64,000 nt of DNA from JBCCCJ01 sp039029315 (lineage in GTDB: Bacteria > Bacteroidota > Bacteroidia > J057), in the NCBI GenBank assembly GCA_039029315.1, contig JBCCGK010000010.1:1-64000 (forward strand), given 5' to 3'. Positions within the stretch are counted from its first letter, which is position 1. Every line of letters begins with the position of its first letter. Under the pieces are notes generated by a model. That model did no database searches. It saw only the letters and a list, made by a program, of their open reading frames with translations, and was not told where the DNA came from. Positions 20,611-29,712 of the stretch are shown here, one piece after another. The translations under genes and the position numbers were made by a program.

Positions 20611-23190
20611 ATGATCAGACAGATTTTTTCTACGCTTTTGTTTTTGGCCCTTGGAATACCTTCCTTACTATTTGGCCAACACTTTCTCGGTTTCCAAAAT
20701 AGCAATTACGCTGGAATCTATGGCGTAGATCTACAACCAGCCTCTATTGTAGATAGCAGAATCCGATATGATGCCAATTTGTTTGGGTATGGGCTTAATC
20801 TTCAAAACAACTATGTGGGATTTTTGAGCAGTGGAATCCGAGATGGCAGCATCGGCAATATCAATGATTCCACCCAAGCATGGCTGATTCCAGAACATCG
20901 AACAGGTAGGGACAAAGCCTTGGTTCTGAATCAAGACATTCATCTTCCTTCTTTCATGCTTGCCTTGTCTCCCAAACACAGCATTGCTGTTACGACCCGG
21001 TTCCGAAGTTTTCTGAATCTTGATCAGGTAGGTGAGCCTGCGGCCATTTTTGCCTACAATGACCGGGATGTTCCCACACAGTTTGATTCGCTATATAATA
21101 ATGACAGACTGAGTCTGGATGTCATGTCCTATGGAGAGATTGGACTTGCCTACGCAGGAGAACTATACAATGATGGAGCCAACTATCTGAAAGCTGGGAT
21201 ACGACTCAAATATCTCGCAGGAGTTACTGCTGGCTATCTCTATGCGGACAGATTGGAATATTCTCTCAGTAGTCGGGATACCCTCAACATTCATCGGGCT
21301 GATGTAGAGTATGCGCATTCCCAATTACTTCCTTCCATCGACCCCACTGATCCAGGGGCCATCTTTGATCAGTTGAGCAATTTTGGATTTGGAAATACAG
21401 GTATTGGAGCTGATATCGGCTTTGTTTATGAATTCCGGCCGGATCATGAAATGTATTCATCGGGTGAGGGAGAATTCAGAAAACCTCGCAGAGATCTTAA
21501 TAAGTATAAAGTTCGCCTCGGTGTGTCCTTGCTAGATGTGGGGAGAATAAGTTTTGCCAGAGACACCAATAGTGTGGATTTCAATGGGACAGTGGATGGC
21601 TATAATCTGAACCGACTTCGTCTCAATGAGCCAGGATCGCTTGATAGCATTTTTCGATCAGAATTTAATTTTGTGAGCCCTATGGCAGAAGAGCGATTTA
21701 CGATGTCTCTTCCAACTGTACTGAGTTTTCAGGCGGATGTACGATTCAGCAGGCATTTATATTTGAACTTCACGCCATATATCGCATTCAAGGGAAAACT
21801 TAAGCCCAACAAGATTCATGCTTCCACCTGGTATTCGATCACGCCTCGCTTCGAATCCAAGTGGCTGGGAATTGGTGCACCGATTACCTTTACAGACAAT
21901 GAAGGATGGGTCATCGGTGCAACTGCACATCTTGGCCCAGTGGTCATCGGTTCTTCCAATTTTTCCAACCTATGGCTCAAAAGAGATATGCGCGGGGTGA
22001 ATGCCTATCTGGGGTTCCATACTCCCATTCCCTATGGTCGCCTGAAAGATAAAGACAAGGACGGAATACCTGACAAGGAAGATGCCTGCCCCAAAAAAGC
22101 TGGTCCTCTGGCAAATCAGGGATGCCCTGAGGAAGAGGAAGAAGGCGTTTCTGAGCAGATTGCCGAAAACACAGAAAATAACTCGAATGACGGAATTCCA
22201 CCTACAGAGAGGAACCAGACAACTCAAGCTGGTTCCGAGCAAGCAGGCGCGCCCAATACGACTGATACAGAAGATGGTCAAAGCGCTGCTTCGGAAAGTG
22301 CGAGTCCGCGAAGCAATCCACAAAATCCTGCTGCTAACACTGGTCAGGCTCCGGCAGGAAGTCCTGAAGATCGCAAGATCAGAGCTGAAGAGATCGCCCA
22401 GGCCCAAAAAGAAGCCGTAAGGAAAAGACAAGAGGAAATAGCTGCAGCAAAAGAAGAGGAAGAGAGAAAAAAACAAGAAGAGATTGACAAGAAACAACAG
22501 GAGAAAGAAGCATTTGATAAAATGCTCGCCGATCTGGAGGCTGCAGAAGCAGCAGAACGTGAACAAAGGAGGGAAGAGCGCGCCAGAAGAAAAGAGTTGG
22601 GCCTTCCGGATCTTCCAACTCTAAACAGAAGTCGCAACCAACCTACCTTGATCAAACAAGAAGAGATGACCAGTGTATACAGCACGGGGGAGATGGCCAT
22701 CTATATGCCGTTTGGAGATGTGGATAAAGACAATGTGATCAATCAGGATGACAAATGTCCTCAAACACCCGGCCTTCCTCAATACAAAGGCTGTCCTGAA
22801 GGAGACCCCAGAGGCTTGCCACAATCTGCCCAATCTCCAGCAGATGCTCAAGTGGATGCCTTTGAGCGCTTGTTCTTCGATACTGGAAGTGCCTACCTCA
22901 ATGGAAGTTCCAGATTGTCCCTCAACAAGACGATGCTCTTCCTAAAAGATCATCCTGAGGTGAAGGTCAAGATCATGGGACATACCGACAACATCGGAGC
23001 GTCACCCTCCAATGATAATCTATCCCTGCTCAGAGCCGAAGCTGCGCTGGACTATCTTCGGTCCAAAGGGGTGGCTGAAAGCCGGATGGTGATCGAATTT
23101 TATGGAGAACGGCTGCCAACTTCTACCAATCAATCTGAGGATGGTCGGCAGCGCAACCGAAGGATAGAACTCGTATTATTTTCTGATTAG
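20611..23190 (+). CDS. DUF5723-type outer-membrane protein with TSP3 repeats and OmpA domain
   Basis: Encodes 859 residues. A signal peptide (ending LLFGQ) precedes a ~450-residue beta-barrel-like region that resembles DUF5723 (FLGFQNSNYAGIYGVDLQPA near the start). A calcium-binding thrombospondin type 3 repeat follows at ~480-505 (DKDGIPDKEDACP), then a low-complexity acidic stretch, a Lys/Glu/Ala-rich coiled coil at ~590-680, a second TSP3 repeat (DKDNVINQDDKCP) and an OmpA C-terminal domain at ~750-856 with GHTDNIGASPSNDNLSLLRA. The likely role is to link the outer membrane to peptidoglycan. The long charged coiled coil between the two TSP3 repeats is unusual and could span the periplasm. 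Confidence 0.9.
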   Translation: MIRQIFSTLLFLALGIPSLLFGQHFLGFQNSNYAGIYGVDLQPASIVDSRIRYDANLFGYGLNLQNNYVGFLSSGIRDGSIGNINDSTQAWLIPEHRTGRDKALVLNQDIHLPSFMLALSPKHSIAVTTRFRSFLNLDQVGEPAAIFAYNDRDVPTQFDSLYNNDRLSLDVMSYGEIGLAYAGELYNDGANYLKAGIRLKYLAGVTAGYLYADRLEYSLSSRDTLNIHRADVEYAHSQLLPSIDPTDPGAIFDQLSNFGFGNTGIGADIGFVYEFRPDHEMYSSGEGEFRKPRRDLNKYKVRLGVSLLDVGRISFARDTNSVDFNGTVDGYNLNRLRLNEPGSLDSIFRSEFNFVSPMAEERFTMSLPTVLSFQADVRFSRHLYLNFTPYIAFKGKLKPNKIHASTWYSITPRFESKWLGIGAPITFTDNEGWVIGATAHLGPVVIGSSNFSNLWLKRDMRGVNAYLGFHTPIPYGRLKDKDKDGIPDKEDACPKKAGPLANQGCPEEEEEGVSEQIAENTENNSNDGIPPTERNQTTQAGSEQAGAPNTTDTEDGQSAASESASPRSNPQNPAANTGQAPAGSPEDRKIRAEEIAQAQKEAVRKRQEEIAAAKEEEERKKQEEIDKKQQEKEAFDKMLADLEAAEAAEREQRREERARRKELGLPDLPTLNRSRNQPTLIKQEEMTSVYSTGEMAIYMPFGDVDKDNVINQDDKCPQTPGLPQYKGCPEGDPRGLPQSAQSPADAQVDAFERLFFDTGSAYLNGSSRLSLNKTMLFLKDHPEVKVKIMGHTDNIGASPSNDNLSLLRAEAALDYLRSKGVAESRMVIEFYGERLPTSTNQSEDGRQRNRRIELVLFSD

Positions 23191-23205
23191 ACTTCCAGGA
23201 TCTGA

Positions 23206-23589
23206 TCACAGACTTTTCTCTCCCAGAACCTCAAGAAGGGAACTGATGATGGACTCTTTGTGTATGGGTTTGGAGAAATACGCATCAAATCCTGCTTCAA
23301 GAAAGCGCTCTTTGTCTCCTTCCATCGCATAACTGGTCACTGCGAAAATCGGCAGATGGGTATTAAGCGGCATTGCCTTGATTTGTTTCATGATTGCTTC
23401 TCCATCCAAACTATGACTCCCCAAATTGATGTCCATGAATATCAAGGAGAAATCATGATTCTGTACTGCATCAAATGCTTGTTTGTCATTGATTACATGG
23501 AAGGGCTGACAAAATTTTTCGATGGCTTTTTTTAGAACAAGAGCATTAATCTTATTGTCTTCAACAATGAGTACCTTAGGATTGGTCAT
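23206..23589 (-). CDS. Single-domain response regulator (receiver)
   Basis: Encodes 127 residues from ATG 23589; a TTG codon directly before it also keeps the frame open. It has only a CheY-like receiver domain: acidic pair in VLIVEDNKIN, phospho-acceptor D53 in MDINLG, the T/S switch residue in FAVTSYAM and the conserved lysine in FSKPI. There is no output domain. It lies downstream of the histidine kinase on the same strand, separated by 248 bp that carries a small ORF. It looks like the detached receiver of a hybrid kinase. Confidence 0.9.
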   Translation of the reverse strand: MTNPKVLIVEDNKINALVLKKAIEKFCQPFHVINDKQAFDAVQNHDFSLIFMDINLGSHSLDGEAIMKQIKAMPLNTHLPIFAVTSYAMEGDKERFLEAGFDAYFSKPIHKESIISSLLEVLGEKSL

Positions 23590-23751
23590 CAAGTAATGGA
23601 TATAATGGTTGGCAATATAGTAAGAAACTGGTACCCCTTCTCATTCAATACAGGCGTCCGTTGATGGCCCTGCGACAGATTCGAGAACAGGAAAGCGACT
23701 CCGTGTGCGAACGCCATTCGTTTCTTTCGACTTCTCAATTCAAGCGAATGA

Positions 23752-23841
23752 TTACTCAAAGAGTTGATTCATTTCTGCGTAAATCTCTAGAGAATTAGGA
23801 TAGATCCCAAAGTGAATTTTGGCCATATCTTTCAGAGTCAT
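23752..23841 (-). CDS. Possible 29-aa small ORF coupled to the histidine kinase
   Basis: The ATG (23841-23839) overlaps the TGA stop of the kinase gene in an ATGA arrangement, the usual form of translational coupling. It encodes 29 residues, starting MTLKDMAKIHFGIYPNS and ending NQLFE. The start faintly resembles the first helix of an HTH domain, but it is too short to assign. It could be a small protein, the remnant of a decayed receiver or regulator gene, or chance. Confidence 0.25.
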   Translation of the reverse strand: MTLKDMAKIHFGIYPNSLEIYAEMNQLFE

Positions 23842-25562
23842 TTTACCTCAACTGCAGCAGGAATTTCTTCTCGATTCAATAAGAAAGATACGCGAAAGCT
23901 GGTTCCTACTCCTCTTTGGCTTTCTACCGCAATCTCACCAGAGAGCAGTTCTACCACCCTTTTTGTGATAGATAAGCCCAAGCCTGACCCCTCATAATTT
24001 CTATCCAAGCCTTCGCTCTCTTGCTCAAATTTCATGAACAACTTATTCTTGACAAATTCATCGCTCATGCCAATCCCTGTATCTCTCACAACGACTTCCA
24101 CGCGTTCAATCCCATGCTTCACAAATTTGTTTACGGATAATTCAACCTTCCCATCTTCCGTAAATTTGATTGCATTTCCGATCAAGTGGTCCAAAATCTT
24201 ACCCAAATATCCCACATCGGTTTGGGCAAAATAGTTGGCTTGCGACTTATGAACCTCTAGCAAAATTCCTTTTTCTGTCGCAGCTTCTTTGAAAAGTGTT
24301 GCTTTTTCCCTCACCAAATCATTCAAGACAATTTCTTGTAATTCCAGTTCAGAATGTCCAGATTCTAATTTTGACAAATCCAGGACAGAGCTCACTGTTC
24401 GGAGCAGACGCTGGCCTGATTCGAGCAGCAAATCTGTATACATCTGCAATTCTTCTTCCTCATATTCGGCCTGAATGATTTCGCCCAGGCCAATCACCCC
24501 ATTGATGGGAGTTCTCAGTTCATGGCTCATGTTGGCAAGAAAATGTGCTTTGGCAATATTGGCTGATTCAGCCGTTTCTTTGGCTTTGATCAGTTCTGCT
24601 TCTGCCTTTTTCTGATCTGTAATATCTGTGATCCTCACCAGTAGCATGCCTCCTCCTTCTGCCTCCAGATGTGTATATGCGGTATTTCCCCAAAATCCCT
24701 CTCCGGATCGGGAGGTAAAAACCAGTTCTTCCTGAATCTTTTTCTCCTTGGACAGGTGATCGAATATATGCTCTAATTTATCAGGACGAAAAACTTGAGG
24801 ATGAATGAGTTCGGAAGAGTTTCCTACCAATTGTTTCTTATCAGACAGGCCAAACATCTCCATAGCGCGCAAATTACACTCTTGAATCTGGCCTGTTTCT
24901 TTCTGTATCAAAATCATCGCATCATAGGAATGATCAAATACCGCCTGCAATTGTCTTCGCCCTCTCACCACAATATCATCCACTTGCCGGTTGGATAAGG
25001 TTTGAAAATAATAGGCAATCAAGCAGGAAATGAGAAAATTCATAAAGAAACTGCTGATGTAGTTTTCCTGTTGAGACGATGGATTCACTGCTACATCAGG
25101 AAATAACTCCGGCGCAAGGCTTAACAACAGCACAAAGTTCCCCATCGTGCCTAAGAGAATGAACAATAAGTGAACCCGTTCGCGCTTGATGTCAAAAACC
25201 ATAAAGGCAAACAGAATGACCAGCAACAATGCCAAATGATCTCCATTGTCAAATCCTAAAATGGCACTTGTGAAAAAGACATTCAGGTTAGACGCCCAAA
25301 AGAGAATGTGCTTGCCAAGAAGGTATCGTTTGAAAAGATTAAACAATGGAATGGAGAGCAGGATGAGAACCGTCAGGCTTTGGATCAGTGTTCCCTGAAT
25401 GATCCCGATTTCTGCATACAAAAAAATATGAGGGGAAGATAGCAATCCGGCCAATAATGAGACCCTATTCACCAAACGAATCCGTTTTGCATCACCAGAA
25501 CTCAGGAGGTCTGTTATTCCCTGATTCGAAAATTGATTCCAGAGATTTCCTAGATATTTCAT
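23838..25562 (-). CDS. Membrane sensor histidine kinase with PAS domain
   Basis: Encodes 574 residues. The first ~190 form about six hydrophobic segments (for example LIQSLTVLILLSIPLF), followed by a PAS domain at ~205-325 (LQAVFDHSYDAMILIQ; ITDITDQKKAE). The HisKA domain has FLANMSHELRTPINGVIGL with phospho-acceptor H347. The ATPase domain has the N box LIGNAIKFTEDG, G1 VVRDTGIGM and G2 GSGLGLSI. There is no C-terminal receiver; the single-domain receiver gene downstream is the natural partner. It senses something at or within the inner membrane, signal unknown. Confidence 0.93.
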   Translation of the reverse strand: MKYLGNLWNQFSNQGITDLLSSGDAKRIRLVNRVSLLAGLLSSPHIFLYAEIGIIQGTLIQSLTVLILLSIPLFNLFKRYLLGKHILFWASNLNVFFTSAILGFDNGDHLALLLVILFAFMVFDIKRERVHLLFILLGTMGNFVLLLSLAPELFPDVAVNPSSQQENYISSFFMNFLISCLIAYYFQTLSNRQVDDIVVRGRRQLQAVFDHSYDAMILIQKETGQIQECNLRAMEMFGLSDKKQLVGNSSELIHPQVFRPDKLEHIFDHLSKEKKIQEELVFTSRSGEGFWGNTAYTHLEAEGGGMLLVRITDITDQKKAEAELIKAKETAESANIAKAHFLANMSHELRTPINGVIGLGEIIQAEYEEEELQMYTDLLLESGQRLLRTVSSVLDLSKLESGHSELELQEIVLNDLVREKATLFKEAATEKGILLEVHKSQANYFAQTDVGYLGKILDHLIGNAIKFTEDGKVELSVNKFVKHGIERVEVVVRDTGIGMSDEFVKNKLFMKFEQESEGLDRNYEGSGLGLSITKRVVELLSGEIAVESQRGVGTSFRVSFLLNREEIPAAVEVK

Positions 25563-25677
25563 TGACTTGATCCCATAAATTGGTCACTCGCTAACAATGA
25601 CAAATTAGCAATTGATTTATCCAATAAAAAGTTTATGTAATGGAATAAGAAAAAGAGATGAAATTTCTTCCACTTTC

Positions 25678-28600
25678 CTAGTCTGAGGGCGGGTAATTTA
25701 TTCCTAACTGATTGTCAAGCGGTTTCACTCGATCAGATAGTCGGTTCCCATCTCTGTCAATATAAAATGACTGTCCATCAACAATAACAATCGCCCGCCT
25801 GTTCGCAAAAGGGGAAGCATAGGTATACTGGCAGGGAATGACTTCTTTCCCATATCGGTCGATGAAGCCATAAAGGTCTCCTTTTCTCACAAGAATCCGT
25901 CCATGGAAGTAACTTCCGACCTCATCATACACAGCACTGATATTCTTCCCTGATTCATCGATCAATGCTCTTCCATTTTCTTGTTGAGCAATGAATCCTA
26001 TCAGACCGATATGTTCGATTTCCTCAAACCATTCTGTGCGGATGGAGCCGGTCAAATCGACCAGGGCGTATTGACCATTTTCTTCAACCCATGAAAAGGG
26101 TCTTCGTCGATCAAAGGCCCCAACATCTGCGTAGCGAGGCTCCAGAAGGACAGTTCCATTTCTATCCACTATGCCATAGCCTTCTTGTCCAGAAATAATG
26201 GAAACGCCTTTATAAAACTTGCCAACAAACTCAAAAGAAGGTTCGATTGCCCACTCCCCTCTTTTGTTCAAAAAGCCATAGACGCCCAATTGTCTGGTTT
26301 CGGCTACTCCTTCATGAAAAGGATAAATCCGCTGAAAAAGGAAATTGGTAATCATCCCGTGGTGGATGCTTAACAACCCGTACTTACCCAACTTTGCAAC
26401 GCCTGCCAGTCCTTGTTGTGAGACAAAAGCGACTCGATCCAGCTTGTCATACAAGACTGTGCCAGACCTGTCTACAATAGAAAACTTGCTATTCTCTCTG
26501 ACAACTGCATGGCCATGATTGTATACATCTACCCGTTCCATTTTGGGCGAAAAGATTTCCTGCCCATTGTCATCCATCAACCCATAGAAGTGATCCTTTT
26601 TCACCCAGGCCAACCCATCCTTGAAGGCCCCAATTTCTTCAAAGGTTCCAACATGCAATGGCGTTCCCTCCTCTGTCAACATAAGATAGCCTTCCTTCAC
26701 ACGAGCCTTTGCCAATCCTCCTACAAAGGGATTGATTTCCTCGAATATGAACTCTGACAACAATTCACCATTTGTTCTGGCTAATGCAAGACGCCCCGCT
26801 TTCCCTATGGCCAGAACCTCATTTTTTCCCAATAATTGAATCGTCTCGAAGGGGCCCTTTATTTCGCCGGTGGGTGTCATCACATATTGGCCGGATTCAT
26901 TCCTGACCAATGCAATCTCTAATCCGACTAAATAATCCCCCGCTTCTTCAAACTCCTTGTCTGTAACAGCTTGGCCATCTTTGCCAATAAATGTCCATCC
27001 TTGCCCAGTATGAACCCGAGCTATTGGGCCAGAAAAAGGTTCTGCTTTCTCCCAGCTTCCGTTCAACTTATTAGCTGATTCGATATTGAGAAAATCCCAC
27101 TTCCCATTCTGCTGAACCGGAACGAGTGAGGAAACTCCTTCGAAGCGGACATTTTCATACACAAACTCACTCAATACCTCCCCTGTTTTGTCTAGATAGG
27201 CATACAATCCTTCTTGCTGCACCCAGGCGATTCCTCGTCCAAAATCAGAGGCAGTGCTGTATCGAGGTCCGACAATTTCTTCTCCCAGGCTGTCAATGTA
27301 TCCGAACAATCCGTGGTGTTTCATTCTGGCTCGACCATCAAAAAACGGATATAATTCATCGTACCATCCAGTAAGTCTTTTCCCACTTGTATCGAGATAA
27401 GCGACTCGACCATCATTCTCTACCCGTGCGAAGGCTCCTTCAAAGGCATCAATTTGCTCGTACCACTCTGATATGAGGTGCCCATTTGTATCAATCAGTC
27501 CCCAGTTCCCACGCTTATACACCCTGGCCAGCCCATTGTGAAAGGGCATCGCGATTTCATAAGATTCTTGTCCGACAATCTGTCCTTGCGAATCGATATA
27601 GACATAGAATGAATCTTGCCGAATGATTGCACGCTGTTCCTCAAATGGGCTTGCTTCCTGATATCTGGCAGGCAACACAAGTTGACCTTGCAGATTCAGA
27701 TAGCCAAATAATCCATCTATCAGAACAGGCGCGAGTCCATCCTGGAAAGAAGCAGCTTGTTCGTATTCGCAAGGAATCTGAAGTTCTCCTTTCCTGTTGA
27801 TATACCCAAATAATCCCTTGATGGAGACCAACGCGAGTCCTTCCGAAAAGTCTTCGGCAAATTCCCAGTTCGCGGGAATGTCGAATTCTCCGTTTGTTGC
27901 CAGAAATCCGAATTTCCCTTGCCATTCTACCCGTGCCAATCCATCCACAAAATCCCCTGCCTGATAATATTGGGCAGGAATAGCCCATCTGCCAGATCGA
28001 TTGAGGTATCCATATTTCCCATTCACCTTCGCACGTGCCCTCCCATCTATAAAGTCGTGCGCCTCCTCCAACTGTGGCGGCACGACCCAATCTCCACTAG
28101 CATCTATGATTCCCACTCCTTCTCCTAGCCTCACCACTGACCGTTCTGAAATCATGGCACCAGCCGAAGAAAATTGATATGGAATGACTTGCTGGTGTTG
28201 TTCATTTACAAAGCCCCATTCTCCATCGGCTTCCTGTACTGGTTTCAATACAGTCATTGGCCAGAGCCACCACCCTGTTCCGATTCCAGCTAATAACAGA
28301 CTCGGTATCCCAACAAGAAGAACTTGTCGGAGTCTGGATCTTCCGGGTTTGAGGGGGGGAGATTTTTCTTCCTTTTTCTTCTCTTCTTCAGGTTCATCAG
28401 AACCAACTGTGGGTTCTTCTGTTGCTACCTGAGATTCTTCTTCCGGGCTTTCTGAGAGGTGAGGTGTTTGTTCTTGTTCCAGTCGGTTCGCGTCTTCACG
28501 AATCGTGTCTGACAAGGTTGATTCAGACAAGGGGACCTTTGTTTCAGGAGGATTTTCAGGAGGAGTCTCTGAAGTAGGAATCAGATCCCATTCCTCCAGC

Positions 28601-29538
28601 TCAAGTGCCTGCGTAACCCTGCCGGAGGAAACCCTCGGTCCAGAATCTACCAAAGGCAATACGACTCCATCAGAGCTGTCCAGGGGGGTATCGGGGATTT
28701 GGTCAAGATCCTCCCAGACACCTTTTGCCAGGAAGGCCCTTCCCAAGCGAGCTAACTGAGTGGCTGCAGGTCTTTCTCCAGGCTGAGGATGCATACAGGA
28801 TTTCAACGATCGGTTCAGGCTGGCCGAGAAAGATTCCGGCAAGTCTGGTACCACAGCACCTTTGAGCAATACCATTCCTCCATGCCCACTCCATGGGACA
28901 TCGCCTGTGGTAAGTTCATACAACATCACCCCCATAGAGAAAATATCTCCCGCAGGCAGGCTTCTTGGACGGCTTGAATATTTTTCCGGGGGTGAATATG
29001 CCAAGGTAACGGCCCTGGCGATACTGGTCGCTTTTTGCAAGGTTCCACGCATCTTGACGCTGATACCAAAATCTGTCAGCAAATAATCTCCCTTCCGGTT
29101 GATCAGAATGTTATCTGGTTTGATATCCTGATGTAGAATATCATGCGCGTGCAGGTAGGCCAGTCCTCCTCCAATTTGCTCCATGATACGCGCCAACTGA
29201 ACCTCATCCAGCTGCCCAAGTTCGAACAACAAATTCTGAAGAGATCCTCGCTCACACAAGGGCATCACCAGATAAGGAGAGTCTGCCTCAACCGCAAAAT
29301 GACTTGCTTTTAATAAATGAGGGTTTTCGAGGGGTTGGGTGAGCGCATATTCTCTTCGAAACTGCTTAATACCATTCTTATCCAGTCCTTTGTCAGGTGC
29401 ATATATTTTGAGTGCGACTTCTGTTTCCAGGGCCATTTCATCTGCGGCTTTCCAAACCTCAGAAAATCCTCCTGCACCGATTTTTTCAATTAGTCGATAT
29501 CGGGTGGCAAATAATTTTTGTGGATGTAATTCGTCCAT
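25678..29538 (-). CDS. Transmembrane Ser/Thr protein kinase with about 25 WG repeats
   Basis: Encodes 1286 residues. The Hanks-type kinase domain spans ~13-275: G-loop GAGGFSEVW, Lys in VALKIY, catalytic loop HQDIKPDN (HQD in place of HRD), DFGIS and APE-like SPPEKYSS. All catalytic residues are present, so it should be active. A Pro/Glu-rich linker (~285-405) precedes one TM segment (~406-428, VLLVGIPSLLLAGIGTGWWLW). About 25 WG (KWG) repeats of ~35 residues fill 436-1275, typified by YGYLNRSGRWAIP and FGYINRKGEL. The topology puts the kinase inside and the repeats in the periplasm as a likely sensor. It is divergent from the FHA-protease operon across 174 bp. The coding strand has a C7 run (28353-28359) in the linker before the TM. 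Confidence 0.93.
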   Translation of the reverse strand: MDELHPQKLFATRYRLIEKIGAGGFSEVWKAADEMALETEVALKIYAPDKGLDKNGIKQFRREYALTQPLENPHLLKASHFAVEADSPYLVMPLCERGSLQNLLFELGQLDEVQLARIMEQIGGGLAYLHAHDILHQDIKPDNILINRKGDYLLTDFGISVKMRGTLQKATSIARAVTLAYSPPEKYSSRPRSLPAGDIFSMGVMLYELTTGDVPWSGHGGMVLLKGAVVPDLPESFSASLNRSLKSCMHPQPGERPAATQLARLGRAFLAKGVWEDLDQIPDTPLDSSDGVVLPLVDSGPRVSSGRVTQALELEEWDLIPTSETPPENPPETKVPLSESTLSDTIREDANRLEQEQTPHLSESPEEESQVATEEPTVGSDEPEEEKKKEEKSPPLKPGRSRLRQVLLVGIPSLLLAGIGTGWWLWPMTVLKPVQEADGEWGFVNEQHQQVIPYQFSSAGAMISERSVVRLGEGVGIIDASGDWVVPPQLEEAHDFIDGRARAKVNGKYGYLNRSGRWAIPAQYYQAGDFVDGLARVEWQGKFGFLATNGEFDIPANWEFAEDFSEGLALVSIKGLFGYINRKGELQIPCEYEQAASFQDGLAPVLIDGLFGYLNLQGQLVLPARYQEASPFEEQRAIIRQDSFYVYIDSQGQIVGQESYEIAMPFHNGLARVYKRGNWGLIDTNGHLISEWYEQIDAFEGAFARVENDGRVAYLDTSGKRLTGWYDELYPFFDGRARMKHHGLFGYIDSLGEEIVGPRYSTASDFGRGIAWVQQEGLYAYLDKTGEVLSEFVYENVRFEGVSSLVPVQQNGKWDFLNIESANKLNGSWEKAEPFSGPIARVHTGQGWTFIGKDGQAVTDKEFEEAGDYLVGLEIALVRNESGQYVMTPTGEIKGPFETIQLLGKNEVLAIGKAGRLALARTNGELLSEFIFEEINPFVGGLAKARVKEGYLMLTEEGTPLHVGTFEEIGAFKDGLAWVKKDHFYGLMDDNGQEIFSPKMERVDVYNHGHAVVRENSKFSIVDRSGTVLYDKLDRVAFVSQQGLAGVAKLGKYGLLSIHHGMITNFLFQRIYPFHEGVAETRQLGVYGFLNKRGEWAIEPSFEFVGKFYKGVSIISGQEGYGIVDRNGTVLLEPRYADVGAFDRRRPFSWVEENGQYALVDLTGSIRTEWFEEIEHIGLIGFIAQQENGRALIDESGKNISAVYDEVGSYFHGRILVRKGDLYGFIDRYGKEVIPCQYTYASPFANRRAIVIVDGQSFYIDRDGNRLSDRVKPLDNQLGINYPPSD

Positions 29539-29712
29539 TATTCAGCAACGAATCAATTTATAAAAAGCCCAACAATCTTTTTCGAAATTTTCCAAAATGT
29601 AGGAATTAAGAACAGGAAATTCGGCATTTTTTTGACAATCTCTTATTATTTTTCATTTCTGGCAGGTTTTTGGACAGAGATTTCATACACCAACATACCC
29701 AAAATCTAGTGA

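Noticed and set aside
21970..22566. 198-aa minus-strand ORF in the OmpA-type gene
   Set aside because: Antisense to the charged coiled-coil segment; the Leu/Phe/Ser-rich sequence is the complement of Lys/Glu codons.
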